From the NCBI GenBank assembly GCA_964510315.1, contig CAZEAP010000002.1, positions 124,001-188,000 of the forward strand: a stretch of 64,000 nt of DNA, written 5' to 3'. Under the pieces are notes generated by a model that was given only the letters and a program-made list of their open reading frames with translations, was not told the DNA's origin and made no database searches. The position numbers and the translations under genes were made by a program. Positions 1-8,186 of this stretch are shown piece after piece. Every line of letters begins with the position of its first letter. Position 1 is the first letter of the stretch. Source of the DNA: CAZEAP01 sp964510315 (GTDB lineage: Bacteria > Planctomycetota > Brocadiia > SM23-32).

Positions 1-22
1 GCCCGCCGTCCGCGAGCGTCGC

Positions 23-673
23 TCACACCTCCAGCTTCGTCCCGGCTTGAATCCGGTGGAAGCTCTCCGGGAAACGCTCGGCGATGGCCTCAGTGTGCCG
101 GGTGCAGTGGCAGGGGCCCAGGTACGCTACGCCCTCCAGCGCGTCGAAGCGGTCGAACCCGTGGAAGCCGCCAAGTATCCCCGCTATCGGCCCCCATTGT
201 CGGGCCGGCTGCATGAGTTCATCCACGCCGGGGTGCGCGCAGCCGGTCAGCAGGTAAACCCCGTCGCGAGCTTCAACCACCAGGGCCTGCTCGTTCATCG
301 GACCCCGCACGGGACCGGTGCTGTAGACTCCCTCGGCTATCCGGGAGGGGCCCTTTACCTCGTGCAGCCGACCGGAGCCCACCTGTGTCCGCATGGTCTC
401 CCCGAAGGAAGGGAGGATGTAGACCTCGAGCCCGGGGTTGTTCTGGGCCAGGTAGGGCAGCCCGCCGGTGTGGTCCCAGTGGTCGTGGGAGATGACGAGC
501 CGATCGATCTCGCCGGGGGCCAGGCCGGCGGCCCGCATGTTGTGCTCCAACACCTCGGGTTTCGCGCCGGTGTCGAAAAGCACCCATTCCCCGCCTTTCA
601 CCAGACAGGAGAAGCCCCAGTCGGCCTCGTAGCCCGGGGCGGCTTCGTTATCGTACAGGACGTGCAGTCGCAT
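23..673 (-). CDS. MBL-fold metallo-hydrolase
   Basis: A 216-residue single-domain metallo-beta-lactamase-fold hydrolase. The metal-binding motif HDHWDH is at residues 63-68 (H63, H65, D67, H68), after a typical FDTG strand near residue 33. Later TGCAHPG and GPCHCT segments resemble the COG1237 branch, which is annotated as similar to the methanopterin-precursor beta-RFAP synthase-related enzymes. The substrate cannot be told from sequence. I start at 673 because a GGAGGG ribosome site lies just upstream; the open frame extends further upstream but without family similarity. No signal peptide is seen, so it is probably cytoplasmic. It is divergent from the MFS gene at 868 and no partner gene is evident. 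Confidence 0.85.
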   Translation of the reverse strand: MRLHVLYDNEAAPGYEADWGFSCLVKGGEWVLFDTGAKPEVLEHNMRAAGLAPGEIDRLVISHDHWDHTGGLPYLAQNNPGLEVYILPSFGETMRTQVGSGRLHEVKGPSRIAEGVYSTGPVRGPMNEQALVVEARDGVYLLTGCAHPGVDELMQPARQWGPIAGILGGFHGFDRFDALEGVAYLGPCHCTRHTEAIAERFPESFHRIQAGTKLEV

Positions 674-867
674 GGCTTTTCCCTCCATCCTTAAGTATTG
701 GGTACGGCGAGAAGTTTTCAAGCGGCGGCGGCTGACGGGGCGTTTTGCAGGAGAAGGGGGGCTTCCGTGCTTGCTGCTTGCGATAACCGCCGTCGGAAGG
801 TAAGAGTCTCCTGCACCATGTCTGAGGTGCAAAAAGCTGGTGTGCGTCCGTTGCGTGGGAGAACTGA

Positions 868-2040
868 ATGCGTCGGGAAGGCAAAGCCGGTAAGCGAGTC
901 CTGACGGCGGCTGCGTGGGCGACCCTGTTCGTGTTTGCCACTACATCCGCGTTGCTCTCCGTGTCGCTGCGACGGATCGGATCGGAGTTCGCCGTCGGGC
1001 TGGAGCAGCGGGGAGTTCTTTTCTCGGTGCGCGCATTCGCACTGGCCCTCGCCGCCCTGGCGGCCGGATGGGGGGCCGACCGCATCGGCAAGAGGTGGTT
1101 CCTCACCGGGGGCATGGTTCTCGTCGGAGGCGCTCTGGTGTGGATAGGCTCCGCCGCGAGCTACCCGTCCGTGCTGCTGGCCACCGGACTGATGGCCCTC
1201 GGCCTGGGCCCGGCGGAAGCGCTGACCAGCCCTCTGGTGGCCGAACTCCACCGCGACGACGTGCCCACCCAGATGAGCATCCTCCACGCCTTTTACCCGG
1301 CGGGGGCTGTGTTGCCCGCACTGCTGGTGGGATGGCTGCTGGACGCGGGTGTCCAGTGGCGGATCCCGTTCCAGTACGCGGCCCTGCCGGCTCTCGTTCT
1401 CGCGCTCGTTTTCCTGGTCGGCCGCTATCCGCGACCGGACGTGAGGGCAACTCAACGGGCCTCTGCGCGGAGCTTCCGGCGCATAATGGGCCGGCCGGTG
1501 TTCTGGATGCTGGCGGCGGCCATGGTCCTGAGCGCCGGGTGCGAGGGGAGTCTGTTCTACTGGATGCCGAATTTCGTCGAGCGGGAATACGGCGCCGGCG
1601 CCGTGGTGGGTGCCGGCGCCCTGACGCTTTACAGCGCTGCGATGGCGGCGGGGCGGCTCGGGCTGGGGGCCGCCACGCGAAGGCTGCCCCTGAGCAGCCT
1701 GCTGGTCGGTCTGGCCGCCGGGGGGGCGGCGGTCAGCCTCGGCCTGGCTCTTCTGCCCTCGCTGTGGGTCACTTTTCTGCTCGCCGGTGTGGCGGGGCTG
1801 TGCGTGGCGGCCTTCTGGCCGGGCATACTGTCGCTGGCCGCCCGGCGAATCGGGGCGGGTTCCGCCACGCTCTTCGCCCTGCTTTCCGTGGCCGGTATCG
1901 CCGGGTTCGGGCTGATGCCCCCGATAGTGGGCGTTGTGGGAGAGCGGTTCGGCCTGCGGGCGGGGCTCTGCGTGGTGCCCGGCGGCTTCATCGGTGCCGC
2001 GCTTCTGCTGAAGGTGCTCTTTGACCGGGAACCTGCTTGA
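868..2040 (+). CDS. MFS transporter
   Basis: A 390-residue inner-membrane protein with about twelve hydrophobic segments, the usual size of a major facilitator. The loop between helices 2 and 3 carries GADRIGKRW, matching the MFS motif G-x-x-x-D-R-x-G-K/R. It resembles sugar or drug transporters of the FucP/YfmO kind, but the substrate is unknown. A GGGAG sequence lies about nine bases before the ATG. It stands alone on the plus strand, ahead of a tRNA gene with its own promoter. Confidence 0.85.
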   Translation: MRREGKAGKRVLTAAAWATLFVFATTSALLSVSLRRIGSEFAVGLEQRGVLFSVRAFALALAALAAGWGADRIGKRWFLTGGMVLVGGALVWIGSAASYPSVLLATGLMALGLGPAEALTSPLVAELHRDDVPTQMSILHAFYPAGAVLPALLVGWLLDAGVQWRIPFQYAALPALVLALVFLVGRYPRPDVRATQRASARSFRRIMGRPVFWMLAAAMVLSAGCEGSLFYWMPNFVEREYGAGAVVGAGALTLYSAAMAAGRLGLGAATRRLPLSSLLVGLAAGGAAVSLGLALLPSLWVTFLLAGVAGLCVAAFWPGILSLAARRIGAGSATLFALLSVAGIAGFGLMPPIVGVVGERFGLRAGLCVVPGGFIGAALLLKVLFDREPA

Positions 2041-2067
2041 ACCGACCCCGTACGAGGTCTTCACGCG

Positions 2068-2096
2068 TTGAGGCAGCGGGCTGTTTGTGCTATATT
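2068..2096 (+). promoter_or_regulatory. Sigma70-type promoter of the tRNA-Arg gene
   Basis: TTGAGG at 2068-2073 and TATATT at 2091-2096 are separated by exactly 17 bases. The predicted transcription start is about 27 bases before the mature tRNA 5' end. Confidence 0.6.
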
Positions 2097-2130
2097 CCGG
2101 AGTTGCCTGGCGAGCTTCGTGTGGTTCTGC

Positions 2131-2206
<76 letters not shown>

Positions 2207-2259
2207 GTTCCGTCTCCGGCCTGAGGCCGACGCTCCGCGGCGCGCGGGTCGCCGCTGAT

Positions 2260-3843
2260 TCAGAAGTACATGCGTTCGGCCATCTGGTAGGCAAAGTCCG
2301 GTTCGCGTTCGTTGGGTTTTGTGTGCTCGATGGCGGCGGAGAGTTCCTCGGCTTGCCGCCGGAGTTCAGCGGAGAGCAGCATGGCCCGCGCGCCGGCCAG
2401 GGCGGCGTTGCCCACCCGGACCACTTTCTCGGGCGCCCCGGGCAGCAGGCCGATGGCCACGGCGTTCTCGGGGTTGATGAAGTTGCCGAATCCGCCGGCC
2501 ATGTAGATCTTCTCCACCTCCTCCAGAGCCACCCCGTAGTATTTAAGCAGCATGTCCTGGTCCGCCCGCAGGCCGGCCTTGGCGGTGATGAGTTCGTAGA
2601 TGTCTTTCTGGGTGAGTTCGATTCCCGGGGCCACTGTGAAGTTGCCGTCGATCCTGGCATTGCGGTCCATGATGCCGCTGTGCAGCAATTCGGCCAGCAA
2701 GTCAATCAGCCCGGAGCCGCAGAGGCCCACCGGTGACTTGCGGCCGATGGTCTCGTAGTCCACGTGGCCGTCGTGTATCCACACGCTTTTGATGGCGCCG
2801 GCTATGGCGCCGACCCCGCACCCGATGGTCGCCCCCTCGTAGGCACCCCCGGCGGCGCAGGAGGCGGTCATGATGTGCTCTTTGTTGCCGATGGCGACCT
2901 CTCCATTCGTGCCGATGTCGATGAGCATGGTGACGTCCTCGTCCCGGTGCATGCCGCAGGCCAGGATGTCGGCGACGGCGTCTGCCCCGGCGTGTCCTCC
3001 GATGAGCGGGCCTCCGTAGGCCCTGCAGGCGGGATTCGTCGTCAAACCCAGTTCGCCCGCACGGACCAGAACACTGTCGATGCTGACCGGTTCGTAGGGG
3101 ATTACCCCGAGAGTGCCCACCTCCCGGCCGAAGAACACGCTGCGCATGGTGCTGTTGCCGACGATCACCGCCTCGTAGACCCGGTCGCGAAACTCGCCCA
3201 TCTTATCGGCGCAGTCCTCCAGGTCCTCGTTTACGCCTGCGATGATGCTTTTCTGCAGTTCGGCCAGGCCCTCCGGATGCTCCATGGTGTGGCCGATGCG
3301 CGAGATAACGTCATTCCCGTAGACGATCTGCGGGTTCTTGCGCGTGAGTGTGGCCAGGCAGCGGCCGTCTTCCAGGTCCAGTATCTGGGTTACCAGCGTG
3401 GTGGTGCCGGCGTCGATCGCCAGGCCGTAGATCTCACCCCGGTAGGCGTCGAGGTCGCCTTCGTCGGAGTGGACCACCCGCCCGTCGACCTCCCGCACCG
3501 CCGGGGACAGTTCCAGCCGCGTCTCCAGGCTTTCGCTCAGGACGGTGTAGTCTCCAAAGTCCTGGATGAACACGTAGATGTTGAGTTCGGGATTGACGAC
3601 CCGCGCCTGGCAGGCGAGCCGTTCGTCCGGGCCCATCCCGTGCTCCTCTTCGCTGCCGGTGCGCGGGCCGAGGGCCTCGGCGCCCTTCTCTATCCGGACA
3701 AGGCATCGCCCGCACTTTCCAATGCCTCCGCACTCCGAAGCTATCTCTACGCCCAGTTTGCGGGCGTGCTCCAGCAGGGTTCCCCGGAAGGCTTCGACGC
3801 CGTTCCGGCCTCTCCGGTACTGGGGGAAGTAAACCCGGCCCAT
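2260..3843 (-). CDS. RACo-like reductive activator of corrinoid proteins (2Fe-2S ferredoxin + ASKHA ATPase domain, DUF4445)
   Basis: A 527-residue cytoplasmic protein. Cys38-x5-Cys44-x2-Cys47-x30-Cys78 is the spacing of a plant/adrenodoxin-type 2Fe-2S cluster. A linker follows, then an ASKHA-fold ATPase domain with DAGTTT at residues 143-148 and a second phosphate motif IDIGTNGE in the C-terminal half. This is the layout of RACo, which uses ATP to re-reduce cob(II)alamin in corrinoid methyl-transfer proteins. It is somewhat shorter than typical RACo proteins (about 600-630 residues). The neighbouring methyltransferase is of the ordinary SAM-dependent class; no corrinoid protein is encoded nearby, so its partner must be elsewhere. 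Confidence 0.85.
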   Translation of the reverse strand: MGRVYFPQYRRGRNGVEAFRGTLLEHARKLGVEIASECGGIGKCGRCLVRIEKGAEALGPRTGSEEEHGMGPDERLACQARVVNPELNIYVFIQDFGDYTVLSESLETRLELSPAVREVDGRVVHSDEGDLDAYRGEIYGLAIDAGTTTLVTQILDLEDGRCLATLTRKNPQIVYGNDVISRIGHTMEHPEGLAELQKSIIAGVNEDLEDCADKMGEFRDRVYEAVIVGNSTMRSVFFGREVGTLGVIPYEPVSIDSVLVRAGELGLTTNPACRAYGGPLIGGHAGADAVADILACGMHRDEDVTMLIDIGTNGEVAIGNKEHIMTASCAAGGAYEGATIGCGVGAIAGAIKSVWIHDGHVDYETIGRKSPVGLCGSGLIDLLAELLHSGIMDRNARIDGNFTVAPGIELTQKDIYELITAKAGLRADQDMLLKYYGVALEEVEKIYMAGGFGNFINPENAVAIGLLPGAPEKVVRVGNAALAGARAMLLSAELRRQAEELSAAIEHTKPNEREPDFAYQMAERMYF

Positions 3844-3866
3844 GGTCGGCCTTTCTATGGTTTCAG

Positions 3867-4520
3867 TTAACCCTCGGATTCCAGTCCAAATCGCATTGCG
3901 GCAAAGCCCCAGCCCGGCTTGAGCCCCGCGGCAACCTCGGCGGAAGGCAGACCAGCTTCGCTTCCCGGCGGCAGTGCGCTGGCCGCCTCCACCATGCGAA
4001 ATCCTGCAGACGCGGCCAGCTCGGCCGCTTCAGAGCAGGTGTAGAAACGCGCCACGGAGTAGAAGGGATGCCCTTCCTCCGCCTTCTCGCGGTAGTTCCG
4101 GCCCCAATGGCTGTCGGCCGGCACGATGCCCACCGTCAGCGCGGCCCCGGGCTTCAGTGTCCTGGCGAACTCCTCGAAGCAGTCTTCGGGTTCGTCCACG
4201 AAACAAAGCGTCACCACGAACAGTATGCCCCCCAGGCAGTCGTCGGGGTAGGGCAATTGCTCGGCCCTGGCGCGGACCGTCCGGATTCCCCGGTCGGCGG
4301 CGTTGCTGAGCATGGTCGGCGAGGGATCGACTCCTTCCGAGACTCCGAGCGCGTCGGCGAAACGGCCGCTGCCGACGCCGACCTCGACCCATCCGGAGGT
4401 GTCCGCCGGCATCAACGTCCTCACACATCCCACCTCGGCTTGGAATATGGCGGCGCCCCTGGGGCTGTCAAACCAGGCGTCGTAGCGGTCCGCCAGTCTG
4501 TCGAACACGTCGGAATTCAT
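3867..4520 (-). CDS. Class I SAM-dependent methyltransferase
   Basis: A 217-residue Rossmann-fold methyltransferase of the UbiE/Methyltransf_11 kind. The SAM-binding motif I is VEVGVGSGRF, followed by an acidic residue in VDPSP, motif II around a LPYPDD segment and motif III near LKPGAALTVG. The start at 4520 has GGTGGAG upstream and gives a normal N-terminus (MNSDVFDRLADRYDAWFDS); longer starts run into repeat DNA. It lies 23 bases upstream of the RACo-like gene on the same strand, so the two are probably co-transcribed. The substrate is unknown. Confidence 0.8.
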   Translation of the reverse strand: MNSDVFDRLADRYDAWFDSPRGAAIFQAEVGCVRTLMPADTSGWVEVGVGSGRFADALGVSEGVDPSPTMLSNAADRGIRTVRARAEQLPYPDDCLGGILFVVTLCFVDEPEDCFEEFARTLKPGAALTVGIVPADSHWGRNYREKAEEGHPFYSVARFYTCSEAAELAASAGFRMVEAASALPPGSEAGLPSAEVAAGLKPGWGFAAMRFGLESEG

Positions 4521-4588
4521 GCTTGCTCCACCGGGGCTTGCATTCAATTTGACACCCAGTATAATGTTCGAAGACTCAAACTTCAATC

Positions 4589-4846
4589 TGCTCTGCACAA
4601 ATGATCGGCGACCGCCCGAGCATGCGCTCTCGATGTCATTGTGGGCGAGCGCACTTTCAGCGAGCGAAGAATCTCGTCGTTCGGTTCAACGCACATGGCC
4701 CGCCGGGAAGCAAGGGCGGCGGAGCGGGAAACTGCGGCGCGGCAGAACGGCGAGATGCGTTCGGCGCCGGAAGAGAAGGCGCCTCAGCATGACGGCGTGG
4801 CAGGCGCGGGGCCGATTTGGTTCCGACGGATGCTTTCTACAGAGCC
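4589..4846. repeat. MITE-like dispersed element, copy A
   Basis: A 258-bp intergenic element bounded by imperfect inverted termini, TGCTCTGCACAAA (4589-4601) and TTTCTACAGAGCC (4834-4846). Inside are two related modules in inverted orientation: L (4632-4680, ending GAAGAATCTCGTCG) and R (about 4747-4793, with GGCGCC hairpin arms and ending CAGCATGAC). Further copies are at 10255-10467 and 40971-41214. It fills nearly all the space between the methyltransferase and dtxR-like genes (4521-4867). Short open frames inside it are not credible genes. Confidence 0.75.
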
Positions 4847-4867
4847 ACCTGAATCGGGACGCACCCA

Positions 4868-5368
4868 ATGGGCCGGATCATCAGCTCCACCCTGGAAGAT
4901 TACCTGGAGGCGATCTTCCGCATCGAGAATGAGAAGCGCGTCGCACGGGTGAAGGACATCGCGGCGGCCGTGGAAGTAGCCAAGTCCACGGTGTGTTCGG
5001 CCCTGCGGAGCCTGGCCGAGAAGGAGCTGGTGAACTACACCCCCTACGAGGTCATCACTCTCACGGCGGAAGGTCGGGAGGTGGCCGGGGAGATCGCCCT
5101 GCGGCACCGCATCGTGACGGATTTCCTTCGGGACGTCCTCGGGGTGGCCCCGGAACGCGCGGATTCCATCGCCTGCGGGATGGAGCACTCGCTGGACCGA
5201 GAGGTCCTCCGGCGCTTCGTCTGCTTCCTGGCGTTCCTCAAGCAGCAAAGCCGAGGCGAGCGGTGGCTGGAGGAGTTTCAGAACTTCGTGGCCGACGGCA
5301 CGGAGGGTGAAAGCTGCGAGGAGTGCGTGCGACGCTACATGGAGGCCCTGGAGGCGGAGGGTGACTGA
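4868..5368 (+). CDS. DtxR/MntR-family metal-dependent transcriptional regulator
   Basis: A 166-residue protein with an N-terminal winged helix-turn-helix (residues about 8-70) and a dimerisation/metal-binding domain. The motif Cys103-x2-Glu106-His107 (ACGMEHSLD), with His80 in LRHRIVTDFL, matches the metal site of DtxR/IdeR. There is no C-terminal SH3 domain, so it is of the short MntR-like type. It is expected to bind DNA when loaded with Fe2+ or Mn2+. It starts just after repeat copy A and heads a likely operon with the thioredoxin-glutaredoxin and groES genes. An unrelated iron operon (fur-feoA-feoB) lies at 59-62 kb. Confidence 0.88.
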   Translation: MGRIISSTLEDYLEAIFRIENEKRVARVKDIAAAVEVAKSTVCSALRSLAEKELVNYTPYEVITLTAEGREVAGEIALRHRIVTDFLRDVLGVAPERADSIACGMEHSLDREVLRRFVCFLAFLKQQSRGERWLEEFQNFVADGTEGESCEECVRRYMEALEAEGD

Positions 5369-5451
5369 TCCACTCGGCCCTCCGCGGTGGTGATCTTTCG
5401 GCGGACGGCAGACCTGCGGAAACTCGGCACAACGACTGCGGAAAGAACAAC

Positions 5452-6051
5452 ATGGAATGGGTGGAGAGCCGCGATCATCTGGAGGAGCTTCTGGAGCGCC
5501 ATGAGGATTTCCTCGTGCTGTTTTTCTACGGGGGGTTTTCCGAGGCCGCTCAGCGTGCCCGGGACGAACTGCGGCAGTTCATCGCGGATAACCCGGACAT
5601 CCCACTCTACGGGCTGGACGTGACCCGGGTGAAGGGCGTTCACCGCCAGTACGACGTCGAGAACGTGCCAACCGTGATCGCGCTGGAGAACGGCGAGGCA
5701 ACCCGATCGGTCGAGGGCGTTCAGAGCGCCCGCTTCTACGAGGTGGCCTTCGCCGGCGGGCCGTCGACCCGGCCCGGGGGTGAAGGATCGAAGCAGCGTC
5801 ATCGGGTTGTGGTCTACAGCGGCCCGGGATGCCCCGCCTGCGGACAGGCCAAAACGTATCTTCGTCGACACCGCATTAGCTTCCGGGAAGTCGACATAGC
5901 CCGCGACCAGCGTGCGGCCCGCCGGCTGAAGCGGCGCAGCGGTCGCATGGCCGTTCCCCAGATAGACGTGGACGGAGAACTGGTGGTCGGCTTCAATCAA
6001 TCGAAACTGGACAGATTGCTTGGGATTGAGCAAGAAGGGAGCCAAAAGTGA
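5452..6051 (+). CDS. Thioredoxin-like / glutaredoxin two-domain protein
   Basis: A 199-residue fusion. Residues 1-100 have a thioredoxin fold, with VPTVIAL supplying the cis-proline (P73). However, the active-site position reads FFYGGFSEAA with no Cys, so this half cannot be a dithiol enzyme. Residues 117-195 are a glutaredoxin with the active site Cys127-Pro-Ala-Cys130 and VPQIDVDG before the second glutathione-binding loop. No signal peptide is seen; it is cytoplasmic. Its stop codon overlaps the GTG start of groES by four bases, implying translational coupling. The redox-dead domain may dock a client or groES/metal partner; that is inference. Confidence 0.85.
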   Translation: MEWVESRDHLEELLERHEDFLVLFFYGGFSEAAQRARDELRQFIADNPDIPLYGLDVTRVKGVHRQYDVENVPTVIALENGEATRSVEGVQSARFYEVAFAGGPSTRPGGEGSKQRHRVVVYSGPGCPACGQAKTYLRRHRISFREVDIARDQRAARRLKRRSGRMAVPQIDVDGELVVGFNQSKLDRLLGIEQEGSQK

Positions 6052-6332
6052 ACATCCGCCCGATCAACAGCCGAGTCCTGGTGAAACCGATCGAGCCCGA
6101 GGGCGAAACAGCCGGCGGCATACACCTGCCGGACACGGCCCGGGAACGGCCTCGGGAAGGAGAGGTGATCGCCGTGGCCGAGGATGCCACCGAGGAAGTG
6201 GCCGTCGGCGATCGAGTCATCTACCGGACACTCAGCGGCACGGAGGTGAACGTCGAGGGGGAGGACTACCTGCTGTTGCTGTCGGAAGACCTGTTGGTCA
6301 AATACGTGGACGTGGACCGCATCCCCGAGTGA
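6048..6332 (+). CDS. groES: GroES co-chaperonin
   Basis: A 94-residue protein with the typical GroES start (MNIRPINSRVLVKPIEPEGE), the mobile loop segment ETAGGIHLPD, and a family-standard length. GroES heptamers cap GroEL during protein folding. The GTG start overlaps the preceding stop (GTGA). No groEL is adjacent, which is common in PVC bacteria with several groES copies. It may serve a specific groEL paralogue elsewhere. Confidence 0.93.
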   Translation: MNIRPINSRVLVKPIEPEGETAGGIHLPDTARERPREGEVIAVAEDATEEVAVGDRVIYRTLSGTEVNVEGEDYLLLLSEDLLVKYVDVDRIPE

Positions 6333-6424
6333 TTCTCACGCGTACGGATGCCCCCCGAGCCGGATTTTCCCCCGTCCTTCCGCTGTGCTATACTCGCCAT
6401 CGCCGTCTCTGCAGAAGGAGGGCG

Positions 6425-7303
6425 ATGGGTTTCTTCCGGAAGATCAGGCGGGCGGCGGGCCGACTGCTCCCGCGCCGGGTGAAGGATCTGCTGTGGGCGA
6501 TCTGGGACCTGCCCGCCACGCTTCGGTTCCGCCGCAGGGGCTTTCGCGTGCCGCCGCGGCGCCTCCGGCGATGGAACCCGCCGGCGGCGGATTTCATCCG
6601 GGCGGGGCGCAACTGCGCCGAACCCCTCGTGCAGGCGGTCCGGGACCTGGGGCGGCCTTTCGACGAGTTCGAGCGGGTGCTGGACTTCGGCTGCGGCAGC
6701 GGCCGCGTGCTTCAGCACCTCTACGGGCGTTTCGAGTGCACCTTCTACGGCTGCGACGTCGATGAGGCCCCCGTCCGATGGGCCGAGCGCAGTTTCCCCG
6801 AGGCCGTCTTCGAAGTCAACGAGTTCGCTCCGCCTCTTCCGTTCCCGCCCCGGTTCTTCGACATGGTCTTTTCGGTTTCGGTGTTTACGCATCTTGACGA
6901 GGAGGCCCAGTTCGACTGGCTGGATGAAGTGCACAGGGTTCTGAAGCCGGGCGGGCTCGCCCTGCTGAGCGTCAGGGGAAAGCACGGCCTGCGGAAAAGG
7001 CTTTCCGGCGAGGCGGAACTCACCCCCACCCATCGCGCGGCGCTGGAGGCGGAGAAGAACCTGGAAGAGGCCGGCTTCACCTTCCAGGATTACCTCTTCG
7101 GTAATGAAGGGGCGGACTCCTTCCGGCGGCGGGGCATCACGGGCAAATGGGGGCTGGCCGCCCACAGCGAGGAGTACATCCGCCGTGAATGGGGGCGGCT
7201 GTTCCGAGTGGTGGACGTTCGTCCCGGGGTGGTGGACGACATTCAAGACCTGGTGCTCCTGGAGAAACCCGACTCCGATGCCGAGGGCCGCGAGGGCGGT
7301 TGA
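6425..7303 (+). CDS. Class I SAM-dependent methyltransferase
   Basis: A 292-residue protein with a basic N-terminal 60 residues rich in Arg, then a Rossmann methyltransferase domain: motif I VLDFGCGSGRV, acidic CDVDEA, and FDMVFSVSVFTHLDEE with LKPGG at motif III. This is the Methyltransf_11/25 type, similar to those near polysaccharide or lipid genes. The ATG at 6425 has AAGGAGG directly upstream. A TATACT box at 6389-6394 could be its -10 element but no good -35 is visible. The acceptor substrate is unknown. Confidence 0.8.
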   Translation: MGFFRKIRRAAGRLLPRRVKDLLWAIWDLPATLRFRRRGFRVPPRRLRRWNPPAADFIRAGRNCAEPLVQAVRDLGRPFDEFERVLDFGCGSGRVLQHLYGRFECTFYGCDVDEAPVRWAERSFPEAVFEVNEFAPPLPFPPRFFDMVFSVSVFTHLDEEAQFDWLDEVHRVLKPGGLALLSVRGKHGLRKRLSGEAELTPTHRAALEAEKNLEEAGFTFQDYLFGNEGADSFRRRGITGKWGLAAHSEEYIRREWGRLFRVVDVRPGVVDDIQDLVLLEKPDSDAEGREGG

Positions 7304-7372
7304 AGCGGATCGTGGGCTGCCGTAGAGTGGTCGGCCGAGGCGGTGAGTCCCCCAAATCGGGAGGCAGAGAGC

Positions 7373-8170
7373 ATGTGTGCCGAACAGTCGGAGGTGGCCC
7401 TCGTGACGGGCGCCGGCAGGGGAATAGGGCGGGGCATCGCCCTGAAGCTCGCCGAGCGGGGCATGACCGTGATCATCAATGATGTCCTCGCCGACCCCGA
7501 GAACACCGAATCCGGCGCCTACGAGGTGAAGGAATCCGTCGAATCCGCAGGGGGAAGGGCCGATGTCTTCAAGGGCGACGTCTCGGTCGCGGCAGACCGG
7601 GAGGCGATGATTGATTACGCGACGGAGCGTTTCGGGCGGCTCGACCTGCTGGTCAACAACGCCGGCATAGCCCCGCCGGAGCGAAAGGACATCCTGGAGG
7701 CCGGCGAGGAAAGCTACGACCGGGTGCTGGCGGTCAACCTGAAGGGCCCCTACTTCCTCACGCAACTGGCCGCCCGGCGGATGATCGAGTTCAGCGAGTC
7801 GGGCGTGGTCCCCACCCCGAGGATAGTGTTTATCACGTCAATCTCCGCATACACCTCCTCGCCCGGCCGGGGCGAGTACTGCGTCTCCAAGGCCGGCCTG
7901 AGCATGGCGGCGCGGCTCTACGCCGACCGCCTGGCCGAGTTCGGCGTACCGGTCATCGAGATACGCCCGGGCATCATCAAGACACCCATGACCGCCGGGG
8001 TCCGGGAGAAATACGACCGACTGATCGCCGAGGGTCTGCTGCCGACCCGCCGCTGGGGGCAGCCCGAGGACATCGCACGCGTGGTGGCCGCGGTCGCCCG
8101 GGGCGACTTCGACTATTCCACCGGGCAGGCCGTGGCCGTGGACGGTGGATTCAGCGTCCGTAGACTCTGA
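7373..8170 (+). CDS. SDR-family oxidoreductase (3-ketoacyl-ACP reductase-like)
   Basis: A 265-residue classical short-chain dehydrogenase. It has the nucleotide-binding GAGRGIG (residues 13-19), the NNAG structural motif, catalytic Ser in the ITSIS segment, and Tyr169-x3-Lys173 (YCVSK). The C-terminal GQAVAVDGGFSV is typical of FabG relatives. The ATG at 7373 follows GGGAGG. The next gene, a large flavoprotein, starts 16 bases after its stop, so both likely act in one oxidative pathway, perhaps of a sugar or cyclitol. The substrate is not predictable. Confidence 0.85.
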   Translation: MCAEQSEVALVTGAGRGIGRGIALKLAERGMTVIINDVLADPENTESGAYEVKESVESAGGRADVFKGDVSVAADREAMIDYATERFGRLDLLVNNAGIAPPERKDILEAGEESYDRVLAVNLKGPYFLTQLAARRMIEFSESGVVPTPRIVFITSISAYTSSPGRGEYCVSKAGLSMAARLYADRLAEFGVPVIEIRPGIIKTPMTAGVREKYDRLIAEGLLPTRRWGQPEDIARVVAAVARGDFDYSTGQAVAVDGGFSVRRL

Positions 8171-8186
8171 GGAGCGGGAACCGCAG

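Noticed and set aside
4549..4565. TTGACA followed by TATAAT
   Set aside because: The two boxes are only five bases apart, far from the 16-18 needed, so they cannot form one promoter.
4601..4868. Short open frames in the repeats at 4.6, 10.3 and 41 kb
   Set aside because: They follow the repeat sequence in several frames, have no ribosome sites and no protein family similarity.
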